Shown here piece after piece: positions 7,482-14,578 of a DNA stretch of 17,780 nt. The notes beneath the pieces are model-generated. The model saw only the letters and a program-made list of their open reading frames with translations, was not told where the DNA came from and did not search any database. Every line of letters begins with the position of its first letter. Position 1 is the first letter of the stretch. Origin of the DNA: SVFI01 sp045546735. GTDB taxonomy: Bacteria > Bacillota > Clostridia > Lachnospirales > Lachnospiraceae. Location of the stretch: positions 1-17,780 of the forward strand of contig JAZQDJ010000037.1 in the NCBI GenBank assembly GCA_045546735.1, written 5' to 3'. A program made the position numbers and the translations under genes.

Positions 7482-8633
7482 CTAATGCGTTATGTATGCA
7501 CGGTCTACTTTAACCACCGTAAAGCACTCCGGCCACTTACTTTGCACTGCCTGCTCAATCTTATCTTTCAGTTCTTTTTCCGTTTTTTTATACCCAACCG
7601 GAACAACCACATCAAAAATAAGATTTGTGTGCGTATCTCCCACTACCATGCGGAAATCATGAATGCTGAGTCCTTCCTGCATCTCGTCAATCAGCGCCGC
7701 CACTTCTTTTTTCTTTAGCGACACCGCCTCATTGTTTGTATCAATCGGATCCATGTGAATCGTTGCCTCACACTTAAGTTTCTGTTCCAATTCCCTTTCA
7801 ATCACATCAATGGTATCATGCAATTTGAAAATATCCCCATCCCCGGGTACTTCCGCATGAAGGGAAATCATTACTCGTCCCGGACCATAATCATGCACAA
7901 TCAGGTCATGAATTCCTACCACTTCTTCATGTGCCATGACAATCTCCTCTATTCCCTTTACAAACTCCGGCTCCGGAGCCTGTCCGAGCAACGGGCTTAT
8001 CGTATCCTTCGCCGCATTGATTCCGGCGATAAGAATTAAAATTGCCACAAGCATTCCGCAATATCCGTCAATATTTATGTTTGTAACATGTAAAAACAAC
8101 ATTGCCAGCAAAACAACACCTGTTGCAACCGCATCACTCATACTGTCTGCCGCCGTTGCCTCCATCGCTTTTGACGCAATTTTCTTTCCGATGCTGCGAT
8201 TATAGTAAGCCATGTACAACTTTACCAAAATTGAGACAAGCAATATTCCGACCGAAACCGCCGAAAGCTGTACATGCTCCGGATGAAGTATTTTTTGCCA
8301 GGAACTTTTTCCAAGTTCCACTCCCATAAGCATAATCAGGAAAGCCACGGCTAACCCCGAAAGATATTCAACTCTTCCGTGTCCGAACGGGTGATCAGCG
8401 TCCGCCTCTTTTCCCGCAAATAAAAATCCGATTAACGTAATAAAAGATGAACCTGCATCTGACAGATTATTAAACGCATCCGCCATAATCGCAATCGAAC
8501 CGCTCAAAAATCCCGCCATATATTTCCCTCCAAACAGGAAAATATTGAGAACAATTCCCCAAACACTGCAAAGTGTTCCATATGCCTGTCTGTTATCATC
8601 TTTTATAAATATTTTTGCTAATATCGTAACCAT
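7482..8633 (-). CDS. Cation diffusion facilitator family metal exporter (Mn-type site likely)
   Basis: Proton-driven divalent metal exporter of 383 aa. A six-helix membrane domain (about 20-215) is followed by a cytoplasmic dimerisation domain (about 220-295) and an extra C-terminal segment (about 300-380) that resembles a second CDF-tail-like fold. The transport site reads N55-x-x-x-D59 in helix 2 and D163-x-x-x-D167 in helix 5. Zinc exporters normally have histidine in these motifs; the N-D/D-D arrangement is the one described for the manganese exporter MntE, so manganese is the best guess. The HPFGHGR loop (81-87) is typical of the family. GAGGAA precedes the ATG. The gap to the upstream amidase/lysozyme gene is only 3 bases, indicating coupled translation. 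Confidence 0.92.
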   Translation of the reverse strand: MVTILAKIFIKDDNRQAYGTLCSVWGIVLNIFLFGGKYMAGFLSGSIAIMADAFNNLSDAGSSFITLIGFLFAGKEADADHPFGHGRVEYLSGLAVAFLIMLMGVELGKSSWQKILHPEHVQLSAVSVGILLVSILVKLYMAYYNRSIGKKIASKAMEATAADSMSDAVATGVVLLAMLFLHVTNINIDGYCGMLVAILILIAGINAAKDTISPLLGQAPEPEFVKGIEEIVMAHEEVVGIHDLIVHDYGPGRVMISLHAEVPGDGDIFKLHDTIDVIERELEQKLKCEATIHMDPIDTNNEAVSLKKKEVAALIDEMQEGLSIHDFRMVVGDTHTNLIFDVVVPVGYKKTEKELKDKIEQAVQSKWPECFTVVKVDRAYITH

Positions 8634-8636
8634 GTT

Positions 8637-10874
8637 TTATTCCTCATAAAAATATAAATCAATATCGACATTTCCCGCAATTCCCGGAACACTTCCTTTT
8701 TCCGTGAACTGCCACATTTTAAATGCATACGGATAATCCGGTCTGTCACGGTAATCTGCCAGCCATTTATCATAAGCTTCTAATTCTTCCAAATGAAGAA
8801 CTGTCGTAAAGCGTTTTGCATTTGCATAAATCATCGGCTCATACCCGTTTACGCGTATGCGGTCACAAAATGCACATGTAATACTTGTAAGCTGATCCGG
8901 AGTCAAATCATCCGTTCTCGCATCGTCATATATAATCGGCTCCGTATCAAAGACAACCGGCATTTCAATAGTAAGCCCGCTGATTGCGCGAAGCACATAG
9001 TCCGCCTCTTCGACTGCCTCCGTCTCATTGACGGCTGCTGAAAAGAAATAAACACCGACTTTGATTCCCGCCTCTGTCGCACCGTAATAATTGTCAAGAA
9101 AACGCTCATCCATCAAAAGTTCTCCGCTTCCGTAACCGCGGATTCCGAGACGTAATATAGCAAATTCGATTCCTGCTGCCCTCACCTGCTGCCAGTCAAT
9201 ATCCCCCTGAAACTTGGAAACATCGATTCCGCGCATCACTTTTACACCGTCCGGCGCAGCATAATTCATCGAAATTCCTTCGCCGGAAAAACCTGACAGG
9301 TCATAAGCATTTCTTTCAACACCTTCTACAAGCGGTACGCGTAAAAATCCTTCTGCTATATCATACACAACTACAGTCTCTTCTTCCGTTTCCTGCATAT
9401 TCCTATTCATGCGTTCCAAAACAACTTCATCCGGCTGTGCACTGCCGTCCTGTGAAAGTATATACCCCTGTGTCTTTTCAAAATCTATTTCCGGCGGCAA
9501 CTTGGTAATTTCCACCTGTGGTTCTGCTTCTTCACCGCTTTCGTGCGCTATTTCCAAGGCAGTGCTCTGCACTTTTTCTGTCCTCGCCGCCCTGTTTTTT
9601 GCAAAATCCACTCCGAAGATTGTAAGACTTAAAAGAAGTACACACACACCGGTCAAAAGACACAAATTTTCAATTTGATACAACCGGCGCATCGGAAGAA
9701 ATCCTGCCTTTCTTGCTTCCCTGTCCATCGCTTTTCGCTTCATACGCTCTTTGTACGTCACAAACGCAGTCACAATCAAAAGAATTGACAACACGACTCC
9801 GAACAGACATCCGTATTTCACACCCGGATTTTGCGCATATTCCGGTGTCATTTCCTGCTGCGTTACATCGACAACCGCCACCGTGTTGTCTTCCGTTTGC
9901 TCCGGCAAAATTTCTGTTGTCACAATTTCCGATTTTTTATAATATACCTTCTCCGTTCCGGCATATAAAAAGTGTCCGTTGTACACCCTTGCATATACCT
10001 GCCCGCCTGACGGAATATCCGAAATGCAAACTTCCGCATAATTTTTGTCATTATCAAAAGGAAATAAGGTTGACCATGTCTTTCCGCCGTCTTTTGTATA
10101 ATCATAGTATACGACTTCGCTTTCGCCGTCGTAAGCGGAAACATGAAACATATCTCCTTCCTCACTCGTCCCCACATAGACAAGCAATGCATTTTCCGGC
10201 TCTGTCGAATCACTTCCGATTGCTTTCTCCGGTGCAAAATATCCGTTTACCGCATAATCAGAATAATCCCGGCCCAAAGTCCCGCTCGTCAGCCCGAAAT
10301 ATTTTGCTACTGCCGTTGCATCGCTCCTTCCGAGCGCCTTCCAATCTGCTTCATCGTTTACACGGTCAAAATCCCTCAAATGGTCCGCATAACCATGTTC
10401 CACCAAAATACTCGGAATACCGAGGGATGTCGACTCACGCAAAATCCCGTAGTAATCCAGTCCCTTATCATTAAGCCGCGTCTTTACCCCGCGCAGCGTA
10501 AATCCCATCTCATCAAACTGCTCCATAAAGCAATCCCCGAGGGCATGCATTTTGGAATGATGTAATCCTTTGCTCGGAATCCAGACTTCCGATCCGAACA
10601 TGGAATGATTTTCAGACATATTAAAATGGAGGCTGATTAGAATATCCGCCCCCACGCTGTCTGCATATTGTGCACGCTCTTTTAATGACATGTCTGCTTT
10701 TTCAGGATTAGTTATGTAAACCTCCACATTGTCATACTGCAATAGCTCATCCCGCATGGCAGTCGCCGTCACAAGGTTCATGTCTTTTTCAACCAAACCT
10801 CTGTGCGTAAGACCTTCATTCTCACCGCCATGCCCCGGATCCAAGACAATTACTAATTTATTATTACTTGGCAT
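8637..10874 (-). CDS. N-acetylmuramoyl-L-alanine amidase / GH25 lysozyme fusion with central membrane hairpin
   Basis: Protein of 745 aa with two peptidoglycan hydrolase domains. An Amidase_3 domain (about 6-193) has zinc ligands His15 (DPGHGG), Glu29 (VEKDMNL) and His83 (SLHFN) and catalytic Glu159 (ILVEHGY); it would cut the muramic acid-peptide bond. A beta-rich, Ig-like segment follows (about 228-312). Two membrane helices lie at about 354-373 and 404-422, joined by a strongly basic loop (YKERMKRKAMDREARKAG). After an acidic linker comes a GH25 muramidase domain (about 547-745) with GIDVSKFQGDIDW (Asp551) and VFDTEP (Asp643, Glu645). All catalytic residues appear intact. There is no N-terminal signal peptide, and the start (AGGAGA, spacing five) is convincing, so export of the amidase half is puzzling. 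Gaps of 8 and 3 bases to its neighbours show an operon. Confidence 0.92.
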   Translation of the reverse strand: MPSNNKLVIVLDPGHGGENEGLTHRGLVEKDMNLVTATAMRDELLQYDNVEVYITNPEKADMSLKERAQYADSVGADILISLHFNMSENHSMFGSEVWIPSKGLHHSKMHALGDCFMEQFDEMGFTLRGVKTRLNDKGLDYYGILRESTSLGIPSILVEHGYADHLRDFDRVNDEADWKALGRSDATAVAKYFGLTSGTLGRDYSDYAVNGYFAPEKAIGSDSTEPENALLVYVGTSEEGDMFHVSAYDGESEVVYYDYTKDGGKTWSTLFPFDNDKNYAEVCISDIPSGGQVYARVYNGHFLYAGTEKVYYKKSEIVTTEILPEQTEDNTVAVVDVTQQEMTPEYAQNPGVKYGCLFGVVLSILLIVTAFVTYKERMKRKAMDREARKAGFLPMRRLYQIENLCLLTGVCVLLLSLTIFGVDFAKNRAARTEKVQSTALEIAHESGEEAEPQVEITKLPPEIDFEKTQGYILSQDGSAQPDEVVLERMNRNMQETEEETVVVYDIAEGFLRVPLVEGVERNAYDLSGFSGEGISMNYAAPDGVKVMRGIDVSKFQGDIDWQQVRAAGIEFAILRLGIRGYGSGELLMDERFLDNYYGATEAGIKVGVYFFSAAVNETEAVEEADYVLRAISGLTIEMPVVFDTEPIIYDDARTDDLTPDQLTSITCAFCDRIRVNGYEPMIYANAKRFTTVLHLEELEAYDKWLADYRDRPDYPYAFKMWQFTEKGSVPGIAGNVDIDLYFYEE

Positions 10875-10882
10875 AATGTCTC

Positions 10883-11512
10883 CTATTTACTATTTTTCTC
10901 TTTCTTCGTTTCCGTGCTTTGCTCTGCTGTCTTCTGTGCCAATTCATCAATCATTTTTTCAATCAATTGTTTCTTTACATAAACATCAAAACTAAGTAGG
11001 CAGATAAAAGAAAAATATTGCAAAAATTCCTGTGAATCATCCGGCGCATCCTTAAAAGAATCCTGTGCCGCTTTATAACGCTCCGTCACATCTTTTTTCA
11101 AAATTTCAACCTGCTCATCTTCCCAACGGAATACCTCATCATAAACCTTCGTCAGATCAAATTCGTCTGTTTTTCCGAAAAAACGGTCTGTCAAAGGATT
11201 TAAAATTTTCTGAATATCACTGATAGAAAGAAAACTTTTGAAGTAATATATAAATATTAAAACAAGCATATGCTCTTTTGAATATTTCTTTTTCACCGGC
11301 GGCGGAAGCAAATCATTCTTGGCATAGTTGTTAATCATCGTCTTTGTCAAAATCTTGTCTTCCTGCGGATTACGCGACTTTTTGCGCATGCGGCTGTCCA
11401 TAAATGTCGTCACCTGATCCATATAAAGATCAATGTTCGGAATATCCTCCGACTTAATATAATCTATGCGCTCAAAGCTTGCCATTATACGATCCAGTAA
11501 ATCTTTTGTCAT
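10883..11512 (-). CDS. DUF1836 domain protein, putative regulator
   Basis: Cytoplasmic protein of 209 aa, first gene of the minus-strand envelope operon. It matches the DUF1836 (YkrK-like) pattern: a helix-turn-helix-like N-terminal segment (LTKTMINNYAKNDLLPPPVK, near 55-74) and YSKEHMLVLIFIYYFKSFLSI (about 79-99), resembling MerR-type regulators that read a 'pick the topology by N-terminal HTH' fold. The last ~20 residues are a charged tail (AEQSTETKKEKNSK). DNA binding is inferred, not shown; the family has no settled function. AAGGTGA lies five bases before the ATG. It sits directly behind a near-consensus sigma-A promoter and 8 bases before the amidase/lysozyme gene, so it may regulate its own operon. 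Confidence 0.82.
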   Translation of the reverse strand: MTKDLLDRIMASFERIDYIKSEDIPNIDLYMDQVTTFMDSRMRKKSRNPQEDKILTKTMINNYAKNDLLPPPVKKKYSKEHMLVLIFIYYFKSFLSISDIQKILNPLTDRFFGKTDEFDLTKVYDEVFRWEDEQVEILKKDVTERYKAAQDSFKDAPDDSQEFLQYFSFICLLSFDVYVKKQLIEKMIDELAQKTAEQSTETKKEKNSK

Positions 11513-11559
11513 AGTCTCACCTTTTCTCCCCTTGTCACGTTTCGAAAATTCTAAATTAC

Positions 11560-11588
11560 ATTATATAGTATTTAAAACTATTTGTAAA
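11560..11588 (-). promoter_or_regulatory. Sigma-A promoter of the DUF1836 operon
   Basis: On the minus strand TTTACA (11588-11583), a 17-base spacer and a perfect TATAAT (11565-11560). Transcription would start about 40 bases upstream of the DUF1836 ATG. Confidence 0.8.
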
Positions 11589-11593
11589 CGCAT

Positions 11594-11622
11594 TTGACAC
11601 TTTCCGATGGGGAAACTATACT
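11594..11622 (+). promoter_or_regulatory. Sigma-A promoter of the PHP hydrolase gene
   Basis: Perfect TTGACA (11594-11599), a 17-base spacer and TATACT (11617-11622). The predicted start lies about 25 bases before the ATG. The -35 box is only five bases from that of the divergent DUF1836 promoter. Confidence 0.82.
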
Positions 11623-11653
11623 TAAATAACACTTATGAAAGGAAGATATATTT

Positions 11654-12361
11654 ATGAGAGACGTTATCGATATGCACACCCATACCCTTGCAAGCGGACA
11701 TGCCTATAGTACCATTCGCGAAATGACATATGCAGCTGCAAATAAGGGTCTGGAACTTTTAGGCATCACCGAACATGCACCTCAAATGCCCGGAAGCTGT
11801 CACGAATTTTATTTTTCTAACCTGAATATCCTTGACCGCTCTGCCTATGAACTTCCTGTTCTCTTTGGCGCAGAACTTAACATTTTAGATAAAGAAGGAC
11901 ATGTCGATCTTAAAAAACGTATCTTAAAAACTTTAGATTACAGAATTGCCAGTCTTCACCCTTCGTGCATACCTTTTATGAACGAAGCAGACACTACCGC
12001 TGCAGTTCTCAATGCGATAAAAAATCCGTATGTGAACATTATCGGTCATCCGGACGATTCACGTTTTCCGTTAAACTATGATGAAATCGTTTCCGCAGCC
12101 GCAGAGCACAGAGTCTTATTGGAAATCAATAATTCTTCCCTCACAACAGCCTCTTTCCGCATAGGCGCACACGAAAATTACTTACGCATGTTGGACTATT
12201 GCAAAAAGTACCGCTGCTATGTGATTTTAGGTTCCGATGCTCACGCTGATACCTTGGTAGGCGAACACAAATACGCAGCTTCCATTCTTACAGAGTGTGA
12301 TTTCCCGGAAACCCTTGTGGTCAATACCTCTCCCGATAAGTTTTTGTCTTTTTTGAATTGA
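11654..12361 (+). CDS. PHP-domain metal-dependent hydrolase, YcdX-like
   Basis: Cytoplasmic phosphoesterase of 235 aa in the polymerase-and-histidinol-phosphatase (PHP) superfamily. Metal-site motifs are intact and in order: H8-x-H10 (DMHTHT), H41 (ITEHAP), Glu73 (GAELN), H102 (SLHPS), H132 (IGHPDD) and D195-x-H197 (GSDAH). This ordering and length fit the YcdX group of trinuclear-zinc phosphatases; the substrate is unknown. Histidinol phosphatase (HisK-type) is a less likely alternative, since such proteins are longer. The start follows AAGGAAG at about eight bases. It is monocistronic or read with yerC, whose own promoter begins at this gene's stop codon. Confidence 0.9.
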   Translation: MRDVIDMHTHTLASGHAYSTIREMTYAAANKGLELLGITEHAPQMPGSCHEFYFSNLNILDRSAYELPVLFGAELNILDKEGHVDLKKRILKTLDYRIASLHPSCIPFMNEADTTAAVLNAIKNPYVNIIGHPDDSRFPLNYDEIVSAAAEHRVLLEINNSSLTTASFRIGAHENYLRMLDYCKKYRCYVILGSDAHADTLVGEHKYAASILTECDFPETLVVNTSPDKFLSFLN

Positions 12362-12386
12362 CGCGTTTCCCTTCATGTGCTAACAT
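12358..12386 (+). promoter_or_regulatory. Sigma-A promoter of the YerC/TrpR-like gene
   Basis: TTGACG (12358-12363), a 17-base spacer and TAACAT (12381-12386). The -35 box overlaps the PHP gene's TGA stop. The leader that follows contains GCGCT and AGCGC blocks that could form a small hairpin upstream of the ribosome binding site. Confidence 0.6.
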
Positions 12387-12440
12387 AACAATATAAAGCG
12401 CTAAAACTTTACAGCATTAAAGCGCACTGGAGGATTACGC

Positions 12441-12734
12441 ATGGTTAAAAAATTGAAATCAGAACCGGTAGATCAGTTATTTGATGCCATTCTGACATTA
12501 GAGTCAAAAGAAGAATGTTATTCTTTCTTCGAGGATCTTTGCACAGTAAATGAGTTGCTTTCTCTTTCGCAGCGGTTTGAAGTTGCAACGATGCTTCGCC
12601 AGAAAAAGACATATTTAGAAATTGCAGATAAAACAGGAGCTTCCACTGCGACAATCAGCCGTGTGAATCGTTCTCTGACATACGGCAATGACGGATATGA
12701 ACTTGTTTTTGAACGTATGAAAAAAGAGGAGTAA
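12441..12734 (+). CDS. YerC/YecD family TrpR-related regulator
   Basis: Small helical DNA-binding protein of 97 aa. It matches the TrpR-like YerC/YecD family over its whole length: a dimerisation part with FFEDLCTVNELLSLSQRFEVA (29-49) and a helix-turn-helix at about 57-78 (TYLEIADKTGASTATISRVN). Relatives are present in most firmicutes; tryptophan binding has not been established for them, so control of trp genes should not be assumed. GGAGG lies seven to eight bases before the ATG. It is followed by 560 bases without a credible gene, with a strong terminator 89 bases downstream of the stop. Confidence 0.9.
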   Translation: MVKKLKSEPVDQLFDAILTLESKEECYSFFEDLCTVNELLSLSQRFEVATMLRQKKTYLEIADKTGASTATISRVNRSLTYGNDGYELVFERMKKEE

Positions 12735-12806
12735 ATTTTTGATTCCTATGAAATAAAGCGAGTGGATTTTTGTTTGGTAAAAAAATAAACAGACATTTGC
12801 TCGACG

Positions 12807-13058
12807 TTATGTAAACTACGTGCAGATAGAATTCTGTTATTTCCGAATTCTATCTGTTTTTTTGTCTCTTGTCTTGATATTATGTAAACTTGCAATCGCT
12901 TACAAACGCCTCAAATTCTTCTGGCAACAGATAGACTATCCAAAAAACAATTCTTATATCTGTATTTTTCAGAAGCAAAATCATCCAGAAATATCTTTCA
13001 CATACAATCTATATGTAAAAATAGTATAATCTCTGTGTCTTTAGCGAATTATGTAAAC
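12807..13058 (+). repeat. Three dispersed copies of TTATGTAAAC
   Basis: Exact 10-base copies at 12807-12816, 12880-12889 and 13049-13058, all in the same orientation, in noncoding DNA. Flanking bases differ, so only the 10-mer (plus a generally AT-rich context) is shared. Confidence 0.6.
12823..12863 (+). terminator. Strong intrinsic terminator downstream of yerC
   Basis: A perfect 12-bp stem (CAGATAGAATTC / GAATTCTATCTG) with a 10-base loop is followed by seven Ts. The nearest plus-strand gene is yerC, 89 bases upstream. Confidence 0.88.
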
Positions 13059-13180
13059 CTATAGATGCATTTTTCTCAAATTCAAACATATATATTTTTC
13101 AATTATCTCCTCTATATATGAAAAAGCGTCAAAATTTTACAGATATAACAAACCAAAACTAAAAATTCTATAGGTTTTTC
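13037..13180 (+). ncRNA. Candidate small structured RNA
   Basis: A TATAAT box at 13025-13030 (without a good -35) precedes a structured stretch. An outer perfect 10-bp inverted repeat AAACCTATAG (13055-13064) / CTATAGGTTT (13168-13177) encloses an inner 8-bp stem CATATATA (13087-13094) / TATATATG (13113-13120), whose 18-base loop contains CTCCTC. The outer arm runs into TTTTTCCCC. The layout fits a small regulatory RNA with C-rich contact sites, but neither transcription nor conservation is shown. Confidence 0.2.
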
Positions 13181-13245
13181 CCCAACGCTGCCCACGCAGA
13201 CTATTGCAAACGCTATTATCATAGTCCCCACCCCGGAACTACCAC

Positions 13246-13280
13246 AAAAAAACAGCTTAAACCACACGGTCTAAGCTGTT
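13246..13280 (-). terminator. Intrinsic terminator of the PfoR-like gene
   Basis: On the minus strand AACAGCTTA and TAAGCTGTT form a 9-bp stem extended by ACC/GGT, with an ACAC/GTGT loop, followed by seven Ts. It lies 15 bases after the gene's stop. Confidence 0.85.
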
Positions 13281-13294
13281 TTCCTAAAACCCTA

Positions 13295-14362
13295 TTACAC
13301 ATTTAATTTCATATCGCCGTCTTTCATCCAGCCTGCTTTTCTCATAAAGAAAGCTGTTACCCACGCAATCACACCTGTCAGAACAAAATGAAGAATTACG
13401 ATTTTGGCAAGCACAACACCTGCCTGCCCGCCTTCTGCCACCATCGTCTGATATGTCGTAATCTGTCCGACAAGTCCTGCTGTTCCCATACCGGAACCTG
13501 TTGCATTATTTGTCATCTTAAACACAAGTGTGGAAACCGGTCCTAAGATTGCACTTGACACAATCGCCGGAAGCCAGATAATCGGTTTCTTTACAATATT
13601 TCCGATCTGAAGCATGCTTGTTCCGAATCCCTGCGCCAGAAGACCGTTTACTCTATTGTCTTTATAACTTGCCACCGCAAAGCCGACCATGTTCGCACAA
13701 CATCCGACTGTCGCTGCACCTGCTGCAAGTCCTGACAAATTCAAAATAATACCAAGTGCTGCAGAACTGATAGGAAGTGTTAAAATAATACCCATCAATA
13801 CAGAAACAATCATACCGCCGATAAACGGATGCTCTGCCACATTGACATTTACAAGTTCGCCGATAAATATCATAAATGCTGAAATCGGCGGTCCTAAAAT
13901 AAGTCCTACCGCACTTCCCGAAACAATACTTACAAGCGGAGTAATCAAAATATCAACTTTGGTGCGTCCGCTTACCAAATGACCGATACCGATTGCCACA
14001 ATAGCTGCAATAAATGCACCGAGCGGCTCTCCCGGACCTGCATAGATAATTGTATCGTCCACAAGTACCGTTCCTGCTAAAATCTTACTTGCAAACGCTC
14101 CCATCATACCGGCCGTCGCTGCGGAAACAACCACAAGCGGGCTTTCCTTATATTTCAGTGCTACACCGATACCGATGCCTGCACCGGTAATACTCGATGC
14201 CACTTTTCCCATCACAATCACATAAGTACCGATAACTCCCGGCAGAAAACTTCCAATCTGGGAAAGGATGGTTCCGATAATGAGTGTTGCGAAAAGTCCT
14301 GTCGCCATTCCGCTAAGTCCGTCGATAAAAATCTTATTCAATATTTCTTTTGTCTTTTTCAT
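13295..14362 (-). CDS. PfoR-like membrane protein, PTS_EIIC_2 domain
   Basis: Polytopic membrane protein of 355 aa with roughly nine to ten hydrophobic helices and many glycine-rich turns (GLSGMATGLFATLIIG, GPPISAF, NNATGSGMGTAGLVGQ). It matches the PTS_EIIC_2 family, which includes Clostridium perfringens PfoR, once proposed as a perfringolysin regulator. No EIIA or EIIB domain or gene is nearby, so sugar phosphorylation cannot be assumed; the transported compound is unknown. The frame is open to an ATG at 14428, but the start is set at 14362 because GGAGG lies five bases before it and MKKTKEILNKIFIDG is the usual family N-terminus. The longer form would add 22 hydrophilic residues. It has its own promoter and terminator, so it is monocistronic. 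Confidence 0.85.
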   Translation of the reverse strand: MKKTKEILNKIFIDGLSGMATGLFATLIIGTILSQIGSFLPGVIGTYVIVMGKVASSITGAGIGIGVALKYKESPLVVVSAATAGMMGAFASKILAGTVLVDDTIIYAGPGEPLGAFIAAIVAIGIGHLVSGRTKVDILITPLVSIVSGSAVGLILGPPISAFMIFIGELVNVNVAEHPFIGGMIVSVLMGIILTLPISSAALGIILNLSGLAAGAATVGCCANMVGFAVASYKDNRVNGLLAQGFGTSMLQIGNIVKKPIIWLPAIVSSAILGPVSTLVFKMTNNATGSGMGTAGLVGQITTYQTMVAEGGQAGVVLAKIVILHFVLTGVIAWVTAFFMRKAGWMKDGDMKLNV

Positions 14363-14468
14363 AGTTTCCTCCATTCGGGCGTCTACTTTTTTGTTAGCCA
14401 TCTTGTCAGTCGCGAGGTGCGATAACACATTTCTACTCGATACGCAAGTACCCTTTTTCCCTATATTT

Positions 14469-14497
14469 ACAATAGCAAATTTTTCACATTTTGTTAA
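14469..14497 (-). promoter_or_regulatory. Possible sigma-A promoter of the PfoR-like gene
   Basis: On the minus strand TTAACA (14497-14492), a 17-base spacer and TATTGT (14474-14469). It leaves a leader of about 100 bases. Confidence 0.45.
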
Positions 14498-14504
14498 CTT
14501 ATTC

Positions 14505-14533
14505 TTTACTTTTACCCCCCATTGTGCTATTCT
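14505..14533 (+). promoter_or_regulatory. Sigma-A promoter of the cold-shock gene
   Basis: TTTACT (14505-14510), a 17-base spacer and TATTCT (14528-14533). The -35 box is seven bases from that of the divergent PfoR-like promoter. Confidence 0.5.
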
Positions 14534-14539
14534 AACGAT

Positions 14540-14553
14540 GTCGCATTAGCGAC
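14540..14553 (+). other. Stem-loop at the predicted 5' end of the cold-shock mRNA
   Basis: GTCGC-ATTA-GCGAC forms a 5-bp GC-rich stem starting at about the predicted transcription start (seven bases after the -10 box). It would cap the mRNA and could slow 5' decay. Confidence 0.4.
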
Positions 14554-14578
14554 GGAATCTATATTGGAGGTAGCCAAG

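Larger units (their letters stand above)
12735..13294. other. Gene-poor intergenic region of 560 bases
   Basis: This very AT-rich stretch lies between yerC and the PfoR-like gene. I see no reading frame with both a ribosome binding site and plausible composition. It holds, in order, a strong plus-strand terminator (12823-12863), three copies of TTATGTAAAC (12807, 12880, 13049), an isolated TATAAT (13025-13030), nested inverted repeats (13055-13177) and the minus-strand terminator of the PfoR-like gene (13246-13280). Confidence 0.7.

Noticed and set aside
9713..10474. Plus-strand frame of 253 codons inside the amidase/lysozyme gene
   Set aside because: It lies antisense to conserved catalytic segments and has a proline/histidine/arginine-rich composition unlike a real protein.
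12820..13029. Plus-strand frame of 69 codons in the yerC-PfoR spacer
   Set aside because: It starts inside the strong terminator stem, lacks a ribosome binding site and has atypical composition; it is chance in AT-rich DNA.
14363..14428. Longer N-terminus for the PfoR-like protein (22 extra residues)
   Set aside because: There is no ribosome binding site before 14428, whereas GGAGG lies at ideal distance before 14362; the extra residues overlap that site.
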